Positions 18,462 to 27,463 of a stretch of 64,000 nt of DNA are shown here, one piece after another (the first letter of the stretch is position 1; each line of letters begins with the position of its first letter). Origin of the DNA: an uncultured Chryseobacterium sp. (GTDB lineage: Bacteria > Bacteroidota > Bacteroidia > Flavobacteriales > Weeksellaceae); contig CAJYGB010000035.1 of the NCBI GenBank assembly GCA_913774355.1, forward strand, positions 85,783-149,782. Reading direction: 5' to 3'. The translations under genes and the position numbers were made by a program. Below the pieces are notes generated by a model. It saw only the letters and a list, made by a program, of their open reading frames with translations. It searched no databases and was not told the origin of the DNA.

Positions 18462-18950
18462 ATGAAGATTGAAGAATCCAATATAGTAGAAGCGAACGAT
18501 TACAGAGTAATTATCTATCCGGCCTCAAGACCTTTTGAGACCAAAGAAGCGAAGCAGATTACCGAAAAGCTGTTTGACTTCCTGGCCACCTGGGCAGCAC
18601 ACGGAAAGCCGCTTTCTTCGTCTTTTAAGATCGAAAAAAATCAGTTTATTATCATCTGTGTGGATGAGGAAAAAGAAATGGCTTCGGGATGCAGCATCGA
18701 TGCATTGGGGAAAGTCATGAGGGAAATCGATGAAGAATACCAACTGGGGCTTTTCGACAGGATGAAAGCCAGTTTCGTGGAGAATGGCGAAGTGAAAACA
18801 TTGAAACTTAATGATTTCAAATCAAAAGTACGAAACGGGGAAATCTCCAGGGATATTCAGGTATTCGACTTTTCAAAAAATACGTATCTTGAATTTCTGG
18901 GAAACTTCCTTTTGCCTTTTGATAGAAGCTGGGCTGCAGGAATTAAATAA
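18462..18950 (+). CDS. Conserved Bacteroidota protein often labelled 'ABC transporter ATPase'
   Basis: 162 residues, soluble, no signal peptide or membrane helix. The family is conserved in Flavobacteriia and often carries the name ABC transporter ATPase, but I find neither a Walker A P-loop, a Walker B, nor an LSGGQ signature, so that label is unsupported. The sequence suggests one compact alpha/beta domain: a strand pair (YRVIIYPASRPF), a helix (EAKQITEKLFDFLATWAAHG), strands (FKIEKNQFIIICVDEE), and a helix near GKVMREIDEEYQ. It ends at a strong terminator. Function unknown. Confidence 0.75.
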   Translation: MKIEESNIVEANDYRVIIYPASRPFETKEAKQITEKLFDFLATWAAHGKPLSSSFKIEKNQFIIICVDEEKEMASGCSIDALGKVMREIDEEYQLGLFDRMKASFVENGEVKTLKLNDFKSKVRNGEISRDIQVFDFSKNTYLEFLGNFLLPFDRSWAAGIK

Positions 18951-18974
18951 ACAGATTATTATTAAGATGAATAT

Positions 18975-19000
18975 AAAAAGTGGAGTATCTCCACTTTTTT
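18975..19000 (+). terminator. Terminator
   Basis: An 11-bp stem AAAAAGTGGAG / CTCCACTTTTT with a TAT loop and trailing T run, 25 bases after the preceding stop. It separates this gene from the glycosyltransferase unit. Confidence 0.9.
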
Positions 19001-19009
19001 TGGTTTAAG

Positions 19010-19017
19010 TATATTTG
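19010..19017 (+). promoter_or_regulatory. -7 element of the glycosyltransferase unit
   Basis: TATATTTG, an exact match to TAnnTTTG, sits directly after the terminator and 45 bases before the ATG, where a new promoter is expected. A -33 TTG at proper spacing is not evident because that interval is the terminator itself. Confidence 0.5.
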
Positions 19018-19061
19018 CAGAAATATCTCTAAAAGATTTAAACAAAAGGTTCCGGACGCTG

Positions 19062-20189
19062 ATGCCTAAAATACTTTTTTTAACCACTGCCCACCGACAC
19101 GATGATGACAGGATCTTCTATCATCAGGCAAAAGCATTGAAAAATGAGGGTTATCAGGTTAAGATCTGCAGCCTTTCTTCAGATTTCCAGGGAACAACTG
19201 ATGGCATCGAAATCGAATCCTATCCGGTGCTGGATAAAAGCACGGAGGAAAAAAAAGCAGTTTTTGAAAAAGTATGCCAGGATTTTCAGCCGGATAGCAT
19301 CATCTGTTCGGAACCGCTGGCCGTTATTGCTGCTAAAAAGTTTAAAAAGCAGAAGAAAAAGGTACGTATCGTTTACGATATAACCGAATGGTATCCTTCG
19401 TTGAGAATGATCGAGCCGTTTTCTTTTCCGTTAAATATTTTTCATGCCTTTAAATTTTTCCTGATCCAGCTGTATGCGGGCTTCATCAGTACGAATTATA
19501 TTTTCGGGGAGGATACGAAAAAGTTCCCGCTGGCCTATTTTTTCCCGTTTAAAAAGAAAATTGTCCTGCCTTATTACCCGGATGATATTTACATTCATCC
19601 GAACATTAAAGCACTTCAAGAAAATACGATTACCCTTTGCTACACCGGGCAATTTTCAGCAGAAAAAGGAATCGGTAATTTTTTTGCTGCGGCGGACTGT
19701 TTAAGAAAAAAGAAACCCGGCCTGCACATCCGTATTTTGCTGATCGGAGGGGCAAGAAAAGAAAGAGACGAAAGATATTTTGCGGAACAGCTGGAAAAAT
19801 ACCGTTTTGAAAATATAAAAATAGGCAAATCCGCATCTTTTGAAACCTTCACGGAAGCATACGCGGAGGCGGACATCTGTTTCGACCTGAGAACAATGAA
19901 TTATGAAAACCATCATTGCCTTCCGATTAAACTGTTTTACTATGCCGCTTCCGGAAAACCGGTAATCTATACCGATCTGAAAGCCATCAGACAGCATATA
20001 GACGTTTCCGGATTTGGTTTCCTCGTTGATCCGGAAGATCCTGAAACAATAGCTGATTGCATTGTAAAATATGTCGAAAATCCTGAATTGTATACAAATC
20101 ACGCCAAAAATGCCAGGCTGGCGTATGAGCAAACATATAATTGGGCGGCTATTAATGATGTATTTATCAACTTCATTGCTAATCCATAA
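19062..20189 (+). CDS. GT-B glycosyltransferase (family 1/4-like)
   Basis: 375 residues with the two-Rossmann GT-B layout. The N-terminal domain begins KILFLTTAHRHDDDRIFYHQ, typical of GT4-like enzymes that take a lipid or polysaccharide acceptor. The C-terminal donor domain starts at about 190 (ITLCYTGQFSAEKGI) and contains the nucleotide-sugar region HCLPIKLFYYAASGKPVI with the E-x7-E-like segment degenerate, then GFGFLVDPEDPETIADCI. It is 10 bases from a flippase gene, so a role in surface polysaccharide or glycan assembly is likely. Sugar and acceptor cannot be read from sequence. Confidence 0.85.
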   Translation: MPKILFLTTAHRHDDDRIFYHQAKALKNEGYQVKICSLSSDFQGTTDGIEIESYPVLDKSTEEKKAVFEKVCQDFQPDSIICSEPLAVIAAKKFKKQKKKVRIVYDITEWYPSLRMIEPFSFPLNIFHAFKFFLIQLYAGFISTNYIFGEDTKKFPLAYFFPFKKKIVLPYYPDDIYIHPNIKALQENTITLCYTGQFSAEKGIGNFFAAADCLRKKKPGLHIRILLIGGARKERDERYFAEQLEKYRFENIKIGKSASFETFTEAYAEADICFDLRTMNYENHHCLPIKLFYYAASGKPVIYTDLKAIRQHIDVSGFGFLVDPEDPETIADCIVKYVENPELYTNHAKNARLAYEQTYNWAAINDVFINFIANP

Positions 20190-20198
20190 GATAATAAG

Positions 20199-21455
20199 AT
20201 GAAGCAGGGCACCATTCTGAAAACATTTTTCTCACGATTTTTAATTCTGATCTTAAATTTCGGTCTTGTTATTTACACAACCAATCAGTGGGGAAGTGAA
20301 GGGAAAGGAACCATTTCACTGATGGTCGCGGACCTTACATTGATCAGCTTCTTTGCCAATGTTTTCGTCGGGAGCAGCGTGAGTTATTTTGCCAAAAGAT
20401 TCCGGACGGAGGAAATTCTGCCGTTCGCCTACCTTTGGTCCCTATTGATGGGTCTGGCAATCCCGCTTTTTTTCAGTTTTACCCACGCTCCTGAATATTC
20501 AAATTATTTAATAGCGCTTTCGGTGCTGTCATCCCTTTTGTCGGCCAATGTGAACCTATTTGTCGGTCAGCAGAATATCAGGATGTTTAATCTTTATACA
20601 GTTCTGCAACAGGTAGTACATATTGTTTTTATCATTATTATAATTTATCTGTTCAGAATTACTTCTGTTAATGCTTATTTTATTGCCCAAATCAGCTGTT
20701 TCGGTGTTTTGTTTGCCATAAGTGCTTTCCAGGTGCTGAAACATTGTACCTTTAAAAATATTTCTTTCTCAAGAACGGTTGGATATAAGCTTTTCGATTA
20801 CGGATGGAAAACCCAGGTAAGTGCTTTCCTGCAGTTCCTTAATTATCGGCTGTCCTTTTACTTCCTCGAATATTTTAAAGGAATTACCAGTGTTGGGATT
20901 TTTTCAGTCGGGGTTGCTTTTTCGGAGGCGGTCTGGACGGTAAGCCGAAGCCTTTCGGTGGTGCTGTATTCGGATGTGGTGAATAATAAAAATTCGTATG
21001 AAGCGGTTGAGAAAACAAAAATATCCCTGAAGGTCAGTTTTTGGATTACCCTCTTGTTTATCATAATTATGCTGATTACTCCGGCACAGGTTTATGCCTG
21101 GATTTTCGGTAAGGATTTCAGCCGTACGAAGGAAATCGTTCTGCTGCTTTCTCCGGGGATTCTGGCGATTGCCGTAAGCAATATCATCGGGTATTATTTT
21201 GCAGGGATCAATAAGCTGAGGATTTTAAATGTGAAATCTCTGATCGGTTTGATTTTTACCGTAATTTCTTCTTATTATGTGATTCCTAAATGGGGTATCA
21301 CCGGAGCCTGTATTGTAACTTCCGTTTCGTACTGTCTTTCGTCCGGGATTTTATTCTGGCGGTTCTATCAGATAACAGAATTTCGTGTAAGCGACTTTAT
21401 GTTGTCCAGAACCGAAATGAATTTACTTTTAAATAAGGTCTTAAAGAAAAAATAA
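20199..21455 (+). CDS. Polysaccharide flippase (Wzx/MATE-like membrane protein)
   Basis: 418 residues with about 12 predicted membrane helices and short loops, the layout of the MOP-superfamily flippases that turn lipid-linked oligosaccharides across the inner membrane. The N-terminus (LKTFFSRFLILILNFGLVIY) and the ITPAQVYAWIFGKDF to AGINKLRILNVKSLIG segment are typical. It follows the glycosyltransferase directly and likely forms a two-gene unit. No polymerase (Wzy) or chain-length regulator is nearby, so the pathway is incomplete in this window. Confidence 0.85.
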   Translation: MKQGTILKTFFSRFLILILNFGLVIYTTNQWGSEGKGTISLMVADLTLISFFANVFVGSSVSYFAKRFRTEEILPFAYLWSLLMGLAIPLFFSFTHAPEYSNYLIALSVLSSLLSANVNLFVGQQNIRMFNLYTVLQQVVHIVFIIIIIYLFRITSVNAYFIAQISCFGVLFAISAFQVLKHCTFKNISFSRTVGYKLFDYGWKTQVSAFLQFLNYRLSFYFLEYFKGITSVGIFSVGVAFSEAVWTVSRSLSVVLYSDVVNNKNSYEAVEKTKISLKVSFWITLLFIIIMLITPAQVYAWIFGKDFSRTKEIVLLLSPGILAIAVSNIIGYYFAGINKLRILNVKSLIGLIFTVISSYYVIPKWGITGACIVTSVSYCLSSGILFWRFYQITEFRVSDFMLSRTEMNLLLNKVLKKK

Positions 21456-21479
21456 GGCGACGGAATAAAAATAAGTTTT

Positions 21480-21487
21480 TATCTTTG
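21480..21487 (+). promoter_or_regulatory. -7 element close to a start codon
   Basis: TATCTTTG fits TAnnTTTG and ends 6 bases before the ATG at 21494. If used, the transcript would have almost no leader. There is no good -33 element, so support is weak. Confidence 0.3.
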
Positions 21488-21493
21488 TTGGAA

Positions 21494-21997
21494 ATGAGGA
21501 ATATTGTTTTCGGAATCCTGGTGGTATTTTTAGCTGTTCTGAGCTGCAGAACGGGCGATGATGAGCTGCAGCAGATCGACCAGATTTTAGATATCTATAT
21601 GAAAAATGGTGCAGGGCGGGATCTGCTTCACCAGAAAAAGGATCAGACGTATTTTACCTATTCCCTGAACGATGTGTTCGGGATTAAAGATATTTCACCG
21701 GTAAGCAGTTCGTTACGGGCGACTGCGGATTCCACGCTTTTTATCGAATATATCGCCGGAGCAAGAAGAATAGGGATGGATACTCTGGATCCTAATAATA
21801 AGACCTATCACTCCGTAATAACGGTTTCTTTAATTAAAAGGCTTAATAACACAATCCTTGATACAATTAACGATAAGTTGGAAATACAATACCGCATGAC
21901 GCCGTCCGTTTTTGAAGTCTCGAAAGTCTATTATAACGATACTCTGAGATTTACCAAAACACCGGGTTCCCCGAACGTGGTAACGATCGTAAAATAA
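21494..21997 (+). CDS. Small predicted lipoprotein of unknown function
   Basis: 167 residues from the ATG at 21494 (the frame is open from a TTG at 21485). The N-terminus is a lipoprotein signal, IVFGILVVFLAVLSC, with Cys at about residue 17. The mature part is polar and beta-rich (TYFTYSLNDVFGIKDISPV to FEVSKVYYNDTLRF). No known domain recognised. It sits between the flippase and serS and may be an independent unit. Confidence 0.7.
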   Translation: MRNIVFGILVVFLAVLSCRTGDDELQQIDQILDIYMKNGAGRDLLHQKKDQTYFTYSLNDVFGIKDISPVSSSLRATADSTLFIEYIAGARRIGMDTLDPNNKTYHSVITVSLIKRLNNTILDTINDKLEIQYRMTPSVFEVSKVYYNDTLRFTKTPGSPNVVTIVK

Positions 21998-22003
21998 ATT
22001 TTA

Positions 22004-22011
22004 TACATTTG
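22004..22011 (+). promoter_or_regulatory. serS -7 promoter element
   Basis: TACATTTG matches TAnnTTTG exactly, 54 bases before the serS ATG and just after the previous stop codon. Confidence 0.45.
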
Positions 22012-22065
22012 CAAAACTGCAGGCATTCCGATGCTCCGCATTCTAATAACTAACATCTAAATAAA

Positions 22066-23334
22066 ATGTTACAAGTCAATTTTTTGCGCGACAATAAAGA
22101 GCGCGTTTTAGAAGGTCTTCAAAAAAGACAATTCAAGAATCTTGGATTGGTAGACGAGGCTATTGCTACTGACGAAGAAAGAAAAAAAATTCAGTTTGAA
22201 TTGGATTCCCAGCTTGCCGAAATCAATAAAATCTCGAAAGAAATCGGGCTTTTAATGAAAGAAGGAAAGAAAGAGGAGGCAGAGTCCGCAAAATCTAAAA
22301 CCGCACAATACAAAGAGTCGACGTCGGAATTGAAATCTCAATTGGATGTTAAGGAGAAAGAATTAGTCAATATCCTGTACCAGTTGCCGAACATTCCAAA
22401 TGAACGGGTAAAAAGCGGTGCTTCTGCGGATGATAATGAGATCATTTACCAGTCTCATGATGTAGAAGGTCTCGGAGAAGGAGCAATCCCGCACTGGGAG
22501 CTAGCGAAAAAATACAACCTGATCGATTTCGAGCTGGGGGTAAAAATTGCCGGCGCAGGATTTCCAGTTTATTTAGGAAAAGGCGCAAGATTGCAGCGGG
22601 CATTGGTTCAGTATTTTCTGGACAAAAATGTTGAAAAAGGATACACAGAAGTCAATCCGCCTCACGTTGTAAATGAAGCTTCAGGATATGGAACAGGGCA
22701 GTTACCGGATAAGGAAGGTCAGATGTATTACATCCAGGCAGATGATTTATACCTGATCCCGACAGCAGAAGTTCCGGTAACCAATCTTTACCGCGATGTT
22801 TTGCTTGATGAAAAAGATTTACCGATAAAAAATACGGCTTTCTCTCAATGTTACAGAAGGGAAGCGGGAAGTTACGGAGCTCATGTAAGAGGCCTGAACC
22901 GTCTTCACCAGTTTGAAAAAGTAGAGATTGTAAGGATTGAAAAACCTGAAAACTCGTATGCTGTTCTTGAAGAAATGGTGGAACACATCAAGGAAATCCT
23001 TAGCGATCTTGAGCTGCCTTACCGGGTATTAAGGCTTTGCGGCGGTGATACCGGCTTTGCCTCTGCCATGACCTACGATTTTGAAGTATGGAGTGCGGCC
23101 CAGGAAATGTGGCTTGAAGTAAGTTCCGTATCCAATTTTGAAACCTTCCAGGCTAACAGGCTGAAGTGCCGTTACAAAACGGACGGAAAATCCCAGCTGG
23201 TACACACGCTGAACGGTTCCGCAATGGCCTTACCGAGAATTGTGGCCGCCTTGCTGGAAAACAATCAGACCGCGGAAGGCATAAAGCTTCCGAAGAAGAT
23301 TGCTGAATATGCGAGATTTGATGTGATCAATTAA
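22066..23334 (+). CDS. serS: Seryl-tRNA synthetase
   Basis: Class II aminoacyl-tRNA synthetase that charges tRNA-Ser (and tRNA-Sec where present). 422 residues match the bacterial form. The N-terminal antiparallel coiled-coil arm that contacts the tRNA long variable arm is seen at about 30-100 (DEERKKIQFELDSQLAEINK to LKSQLDVKEKELVNILYQLP). The catalytic domain has motif 2 (FSQCYRREAGSYG) and motif 3 (NGSAMALPRIVAALLENNQ). Complete, with its own promoter-like element and terminator. Confidence 0.97.
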   Translation: MLQVNFLRDNKERVLEGLQKRQFKNLGLVDEAIATDEERKKIQFELDSQLAEINKISKEIGLLMKEGKKEEAESAKSKTAQYKESTSELKSQLDVKEKELVNILYQLPNIPNERVKSGASADDNEIIYQSHDVEGLGEGAIPHWELAKKYNLIDFELGVKIAGAGFPVYLGKGARLQRALVQYFLDKNVEKGYTEVNPPHVVNEASGYGTGQLPDKEGQMYYIQADDLYLIPTAEVPVTNLYRDVLLDEKDLPIKNTAFSQCYRREAGSYGAHVRGLNRLHQFEKVEIVRIEKPENSYAVLEEMVEHIKEILSDLELPYRVLRLCGGDTGFASAMTYDFEVWSAAQEMWLEVSSVSNFETFQANRLKCRYKTDGKSQLVHTLNGSAMALPRIVAALLENNQTAEGIKLPKKIAEYARFDVIN

Positions 23335-23338
23335 TTAT

Positions 23339-23367
23339 AAAAGTGCCCTTGTTAAGAGGGCATTTTT
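23339..23367 (+). terminator. serS terminator
   Basis: A stem AAAGTGCCCT / AGGGCATTTT (one G-T pair) is followed by a T run, six bases after the serS stop codon. Confidence 0.8.
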
Positions 23368-23398
23368 CATTTACGGATTATTAACCAATAAAAATATT

Positions 23399-24100
23399 AT
23401 GAAGAAAATTTTTAAGCTTATAGTATTACTGTGTGTAATTTTCTTTATGTCATTGAAAGCTTCCGAAAAAGAAAAACGGATCGAGAAAGCAAGAGTTGTA
23501 GAGATTGCCGGGCTTGTTATAGATGCTGGAAACTTAAATGCTTTGGAAAACGCAAAACTCTATGATGAAAAAGGATTATTAATTGCCACAACGGATTCCA
23601 GAGGCTATTTTAAAGGAAACATAGAATATCCGGATAATGGAGCAATTCACTTTAAGATTAAAGTGCAGAAAAGTGGATATCAATCTTTCGTGCAGACCGA
23701 GAACTGGGGAAATTTAGGGAACAATATCCGGTGTGCCTATTATTTCGGAATAACGAGAAACGACAGCAAATCCTTTTCTGAAATGGTTTTCACTAAAGAT
23801 CTTTCAATAGATTCGGTCATGGTGGGCTTCAATGCAGTTAAAGAAAAAATAGATTTCAGTAAAAAAATTGAAACGGCAAAAAAGGATAACCAACAGGTGC
23901 TTTTTAAGATCGATTCTGAATATTATCTGATCAACGACGGCGGATGGCTAAAAATCGCTTCTCCGGATGAGCTTATTTCTATCGATAAAAACCGGATTGT
24001 AAAAGCTTCAGAAATAAATTCCCTTATCAAAAGAAAGCAGATTAAGGGGATGAGCCCTTCGGAATCGAAGGAGTATTCTTATGAAATTTATACCAAGTAA
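23399..24100 (+). CDS. Secreted protein with a carboxypeptidase-regulatory-like domain
   Basis: 233 residues with an N-terminal signal (IFKLIVLLCVIFFMSL). Residues of about 38-90 (EIAGLVIDAGNLNALENAKL, then ATTDSRGYFKGNIEYP) follow the CarboxypepD_reg/peptidase-associated pattern, a beta-sandwich common on Bacteroidota surface proteins. The remainder, rich in Lys and Glu (FSKKIETAKKDNQQVLFKID), is not recognised. It is parallel to and 150 bases ahead of the AT-rich hydrolase; the spacer holds a small hairpin (24197-24222), so co-transcription is uncertain. Confidence 0.75.
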   Translation: MKKIFKLIVLLCVIFFMSLKASEKEKRIEKARVVEIAGLVIDAGNLNALENAKLYDEKGLLIATTDSRGYFKGNIEYPDNGAIHFKIKVQKSGYQSFVQTENWGNLGNNIRCAYYFGITRNDSKSFSEMVFTKDLSIDSVMVGFNAVKEKIDFSKKIETAKKDNQQVLFKIDSEYYLINDGGWLKIASPDELISIDKNRIVKASEINSLIKRKQIKGMSPSESKEYSYEIYTK

Positions 24101-24196
24101 GATATGTAAAATTTGAAAGAATTTTAAGCTGCCTTTTTGACAGAAAGAATTATTTTTTTTAAATTAAATATTAATAACTGTCCATCAACAAAACGA

Positions 24197-24222
24197 ACTG
24201 TCATCTTTATTTAAATGACAGT
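24197..24222. other. Small inverted repeat upstream of the S15-like hydrolase
   Basis: ACTGTCAT and ATGACAGT form an 8-bp perfect inverted repeat around a 10-base AT loop, 30 bases before the ATG. It could be an operator or a weak hairpin; there is no T run after it. Confidence 0.35.
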
Positions 24223-24253
24223 GATAATTAATTATACAGTTTAATCTTACACT

Positions 24254-26503
24254 ATGAAAACCCAGATTAATTTTTTATTAATGAAAATAACACTATTAGT
24301 ATTAGTGTTATTTTCATTAAATTTTCAATCACAAAATTATTATTTTAAATTTCCTGGAAATATAGAGGACCGTTCTTTTGATGATAATATCAAAAGGCTA
24401 AATGATGACATCCTAAGAACCTATAAAAACAGTGATAAAATTAAATTTAATGATAATATATTTCGGCTTTATATCCTCAACGAAGATTATAAAAAAGGAT
24501 TATTTTATTTAAATGAATTAAGAAACTTTCCTAAGTACAAAGGTTTGGATTATCAAGAGATCATAGGAATTCAGTTTGAACTATATGCATTATCTAGGTT
24601 AAGTTCTGACAATAAACCATATCGAGATAAATTTGAAAATACATTTAATGGAAAAATAGACTCCATATCAGATAAGTCTAAAATTTATTTAGGTGAGTTT
24701 TTCAAATATACACCAGAAGCATTAAAAAATGACATACTTAAATTTATAAAGACGGATATTGTAAATGATAGTATTTCAGAGTCCAATGCAATTAAACTAT
24801 GTCGTTATTATATTTCCTACATTATTGCAAAAGAGACCAATCATATTGCACTTCCTTTAATAAAAAAAGTAGATCGTGAAGAATACACAATAAATGATAG
24901 TGTCATTATAAAAACAAAAAGTGGAAATGAGATTTCTTTAGGATTTTTAAAGTATAAGAAAGGAGAAAGTAAAGTTCCCACAATACTAAATTTTAGTATT
25001 TATAATAGGGGGAGGTTGAACAATAATGAAAGACTCAACTCTTTGAGAGGATATGCAATAGTAAATGCCTACAGTAGAGGAGTTTACTTAAGTCATGATC
25101 AAATTACACCATTTGAATTTGAAATAGAAGATGTAAATGATGTAATCGACTGGATTATAAAACAACCATGGAGCAATGGGAAAGTTGGAATGATTGGAGG
25201 CAGCTATGATGGTTTTAGCCAATGGGCTGCTGCAAAAAGTCTTCACCCTGCTTTAAAAACAATAATTCCTTCCGCATCAGTAGGCTTCGGAATAGATTTT
25301 CCAATGTACAATAATTGTTTTAGTCCTTATATGTTACGCTGGCTAAGTTATGTCGATAAGAAAACAGATTATGGAATTTTCAACGATGAAAAAAAATGGC
25401 TTTCTGTATACAATTCCTATTATAAAAATGGAACTGCATTTAATAAATTAGACAGTATATATGGAAAGGCTAATTTTATTTTCCAAAAATGGTTAAAACA
25501 TCCCTCTTTTGATAAATATTGGAGGTCTAAAATGCCCGATAAAAAGGATTTTGCAAAAATTAATATTCCTGTTTTAACGCTTACGGGTTATTATGATGCT
25601 GATCAAAGGGGAGCGATGTACTATTATAACGAACATCACAAATACAACAAAAATGCAAACCATTATTTAGTAATTGGTCCTTATGGACATAGTGGGGTCA
25701 TATCAGGAGTGGATGAAGAATATAATGGTTATAAAATTGATTCTGTTGCAAAAATTAATATCGAAGAAATTTCTTTTCAATGGTTTGATTATATTTTGAA
25801 GGGAAAGAAAAAGCCGGAATTTTTAAAGGATAAAGTAAATTATCAGGTTATGGGCTCTAACGAATGGAAAAGTGCTCCGGAAATTAATAAAATAAGTAAC
25901 GGAAAATTAAAATTATTTTTAAATAGAACAAAACTGGAAGAAACAGAATCTAAGCTGGCTTATATTTCTCAAACAGTTAATTTTTTAGAGCGAAAAGATA
26001 CTTTACAAAGTTTTAGTGATGAAAAAATCTTAGATAATAAATTATCTCCGGAATATTTAAAAGACAGACTAATTTTTGAAAGTAATGTTTTCGAAAACTC
26101 TTTTGAAATAAACGGCAGTTTTACAGGGAATTTAAAGGTATCGATTAATAAAAAAGATATGGATGTTATTCTAACAGTTTACGAAAAATTATCTTCCGGT
26201 CAATATCTTAAACTATCACATGAATATTTTGCACGGGTAAGCTATTCAAAAGATAATACTAAAAGAAATTTATTACGGCCTAATGTTGTAGAAAATATTC
26301 CAATAAAAAATACTTTTTTCACCAGTAGAAAAGTAGAAAAAGGGAGTAAACTTATTGTGGTTTTAGGCATTAGAAAAAGCGCAGATGTACAAATTAACTA
26401 TGGTACAGGAAAAGATGTAAGCGAAGAAACTATGGCAGATGCCAAAGAACCTTTGGAAATAAAATGGTATAATAACAGTTATTTAGAAATTCCTGTTATA
26501 TAA
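24254..26503 (+). CDS. CocE/NonD (S15-type) serine hydrolase with a long N-terminal domain, AT-rich
   Basis: 749 residues with an N-terminal signal-like helix (MKITLLVLVLFSLNF). Residues of about 30-200 are a helical region I do not recognise. The alpha/beta hydrolase core (about 205-530) resembles CocE and X-Pro dipeptidyl-peptidases: VIDWIIKQPWSNGKVGMIGG, nucleophile Ser317 in GGSYDGFSQWAA, an acid candidate in YYDADQRGAMYYY, and His in GPYGHSG. The C-terminal part matches the jelly-roll of S15 enzymes. Base composition is clearly lower in G+C than the flanking genes. Could be an aminoacyl-ester hydrolase or dipeptidyl-peptidase; substrate unknown. Confidence 0.82.
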   Translation: MKTQINFLLMKITLLVLVLFSLNFQSQNYYFKFPGNIEDRSFDDNIKRLNDDILRTYKNSDKIKFNDNIFRLYILNEDYKKGLFYLNELRNFPKYKGLDYQEIIGIQFELYALSRLSSDNKPYRDKFENTFNGKIDSISDKSKIYLGEFFKYTPEALKNDILKFIKTDIVNDSISESNAIKLCRYYISYIIAKETNHIALPLIKKVDREEYTINDSVIIKTKSGNEISLGFLKYKKGESKVPTILNFSIYNRGRLNNNERLNSLRGYAIVNAYSRGVYLSHDQITPFEFEIEDVNDVIDWIIKQPWSNGKVGMIGGSYDGFSQWAAAKSLHPALKTIIPSASVGFGIDFPMYNNCFSPYMLRWLSYVDKKTDYGIFNDEKKWLSVYNSYYKNGTAFNKLDSIYGKANFIFQKWLKHPSFDKYWRSKMPDKKDFAKINIPVLTLTGYYDADQRGAMYYYNEHHKYNKNANHYLVIGPYGHSGVISGVDEEYNGYKIDSVAKINIEEISFQWFDYILKGKKKPEFLKDKVNYQVMGSNEWKSAPEINKISNGKLKLFLNRTKLEETESKLAYISQTVNFLERKDTLQSFSDEKILDNKLSPEYLKDRLIFESNVFENSFEINGSFTGNLKVSINKKDMDVILTVYEKLSSGQYLKLSHEYFARVSYSKDNTKRNLLRPNVVENIPIKNTFFTSRKVEKGSKLIVVLGIRKSADVQINYGTGKDVSEETMADAKEPLEIKWYNNSYLEIPVI

Positions 26504-26631
26504 ACTGATAGGCCTCATTTTTGGTATTTATTTTCAAAAAGTTTCCATTTCTCTTTCCTGGTGCAAAGATTTTCCGAAGACAAGCAATAGCAGGAAATCT
26601 CAGAGATTGTGCAGTACTGAAATTTATAAAA

Positions 26632-26660
26632 CAAAACCACCGAAAATCCCGGCGGTTTTG
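26632..26660. terminator. Bidirectional terminator between convergent genes
   Basis: CAAAACCACCG pairs with CGGCGGTTTTG (one mismatch on the plus strand, a G-U pair on the minus strand), flanked by T-rich and A-rich tracts. It sits between the S15-like hydrolase and the SafE-like gene and likely serves both. Confidence 0.7.
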
Positions 26661-26695
26661 TTTATCGTAATTTTATTAAATTATATTTGAAGGAT

Positions 26696-27463
26696 CTAAT
26701 GGCAATTCACCTTGCTGTGCTTATGCGAGCTATGATCTCCCGGCAGATGGCAGTCTCCTTGATTATCTTTAGAGATCGTCATGGCTTCGGCTCTTGGTGA
26801 AATGTAGGGAATGCCTAATTCTAAACCTCGCACAATAAATAATCCTCCTAAAATAATCATGACAACCGGAATCACTTTCAGAACTTTTATTCTGAAGGTT
26901 TGATTCATCAGGTTTCCGACCAAAACGACGGTAAACATGAACGGAAGGGTTCCCAATCCAAATAAGGCCATGTAAGAAGCTCCCTGCCATATTCCTCCGC
27001 TTGCTAAGCTTGCCGTTAAAGCCATGTAGACCATTCCGCAGGGTAAAAATCCATTTAACAAGCCGGTGGTAAACCTGGAACGGTAATCCGCTTTTTGCAG
27101 CAGTCTTCCAAGATTCGATTTTACTTTAAATAAAAACTTTGAAATAAAAGGAATTTTGGACGCAAAATCCTTTCCCCCGAATGAAAACAAGGCCATGATA
27201 ATCAGCAATATCCCAACGGCAATGGTAAGGTATTTCTGAAATCCGGCCATTTCAAATCCTTCCCCGATAATGCCCAGCAATGCTCCTAAAAACGAATAGG
27301 TAAAGATCCTTCCGAACTGGTAGGTCAGGTTCTGAATATAATAATTCGTCGCCTGTTTTTTTGTTAATCCCATCGACAGCGCAATAGGCCCGCACATTCC
27401 AATACAGTGGAATCCTGAAGCAAAACCCAGCCCGATGGCCGATATGATAAGGGCTATTTCCAT
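26696..27463 (-). CDS. SafE/TauE-like membrane protein of the cbb3 cluster, possible copper role
   Basis: 255 residues with six membrane helices. The N-terminal GFHCIGMCGPIALSMGL is the metal-binding-like Cys/His motif of the UreH/SafE-type family (Pfam DsbD_2/TauE-like) that accompanies cbb3 oxidase genes and is thought to help metal or haem handling. The C-terminal tail is rich in His and Cys (CHLPGDHSSHKHSKVNCH), consistent with metal binding. Its start overlaps the fixH end by 10 bases, so it is translated as part of the same unit. Sulfite export, implied by some database names, is not supported by this context. Confidence 0.8.
   Translation of the reverse strand: MEIALIISAIGLGFASGFHCIGMCGPIALSMGLTKKQATNYYIQNLTYQFGRIFTYSFLGALLGIIGEGFEMAGFQKYLTIAVGILLIIMALFSFGGKDFASKIPFISKFLFKVKSNLGRLLQKADYRSRFTTGLLNGFLPCGMVYMALTASLASGGIWQGASYMALFGLGTLPFMFTVVLVGNLMNQTFRIKVLKVIPVVMIILGGLFIVRGLELGIPYISPRAEAMTISKDNQGDCHLPGDHSSHKHSKVNCH

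Noticed and set aside
26696-27463. Sulfite exporter function for the TauE/SafE-like gene
   Set aside because: The CxxxC/His motif, the His-rich tail and the position in the cbb3 cluster point to metal or oxidase assembly.
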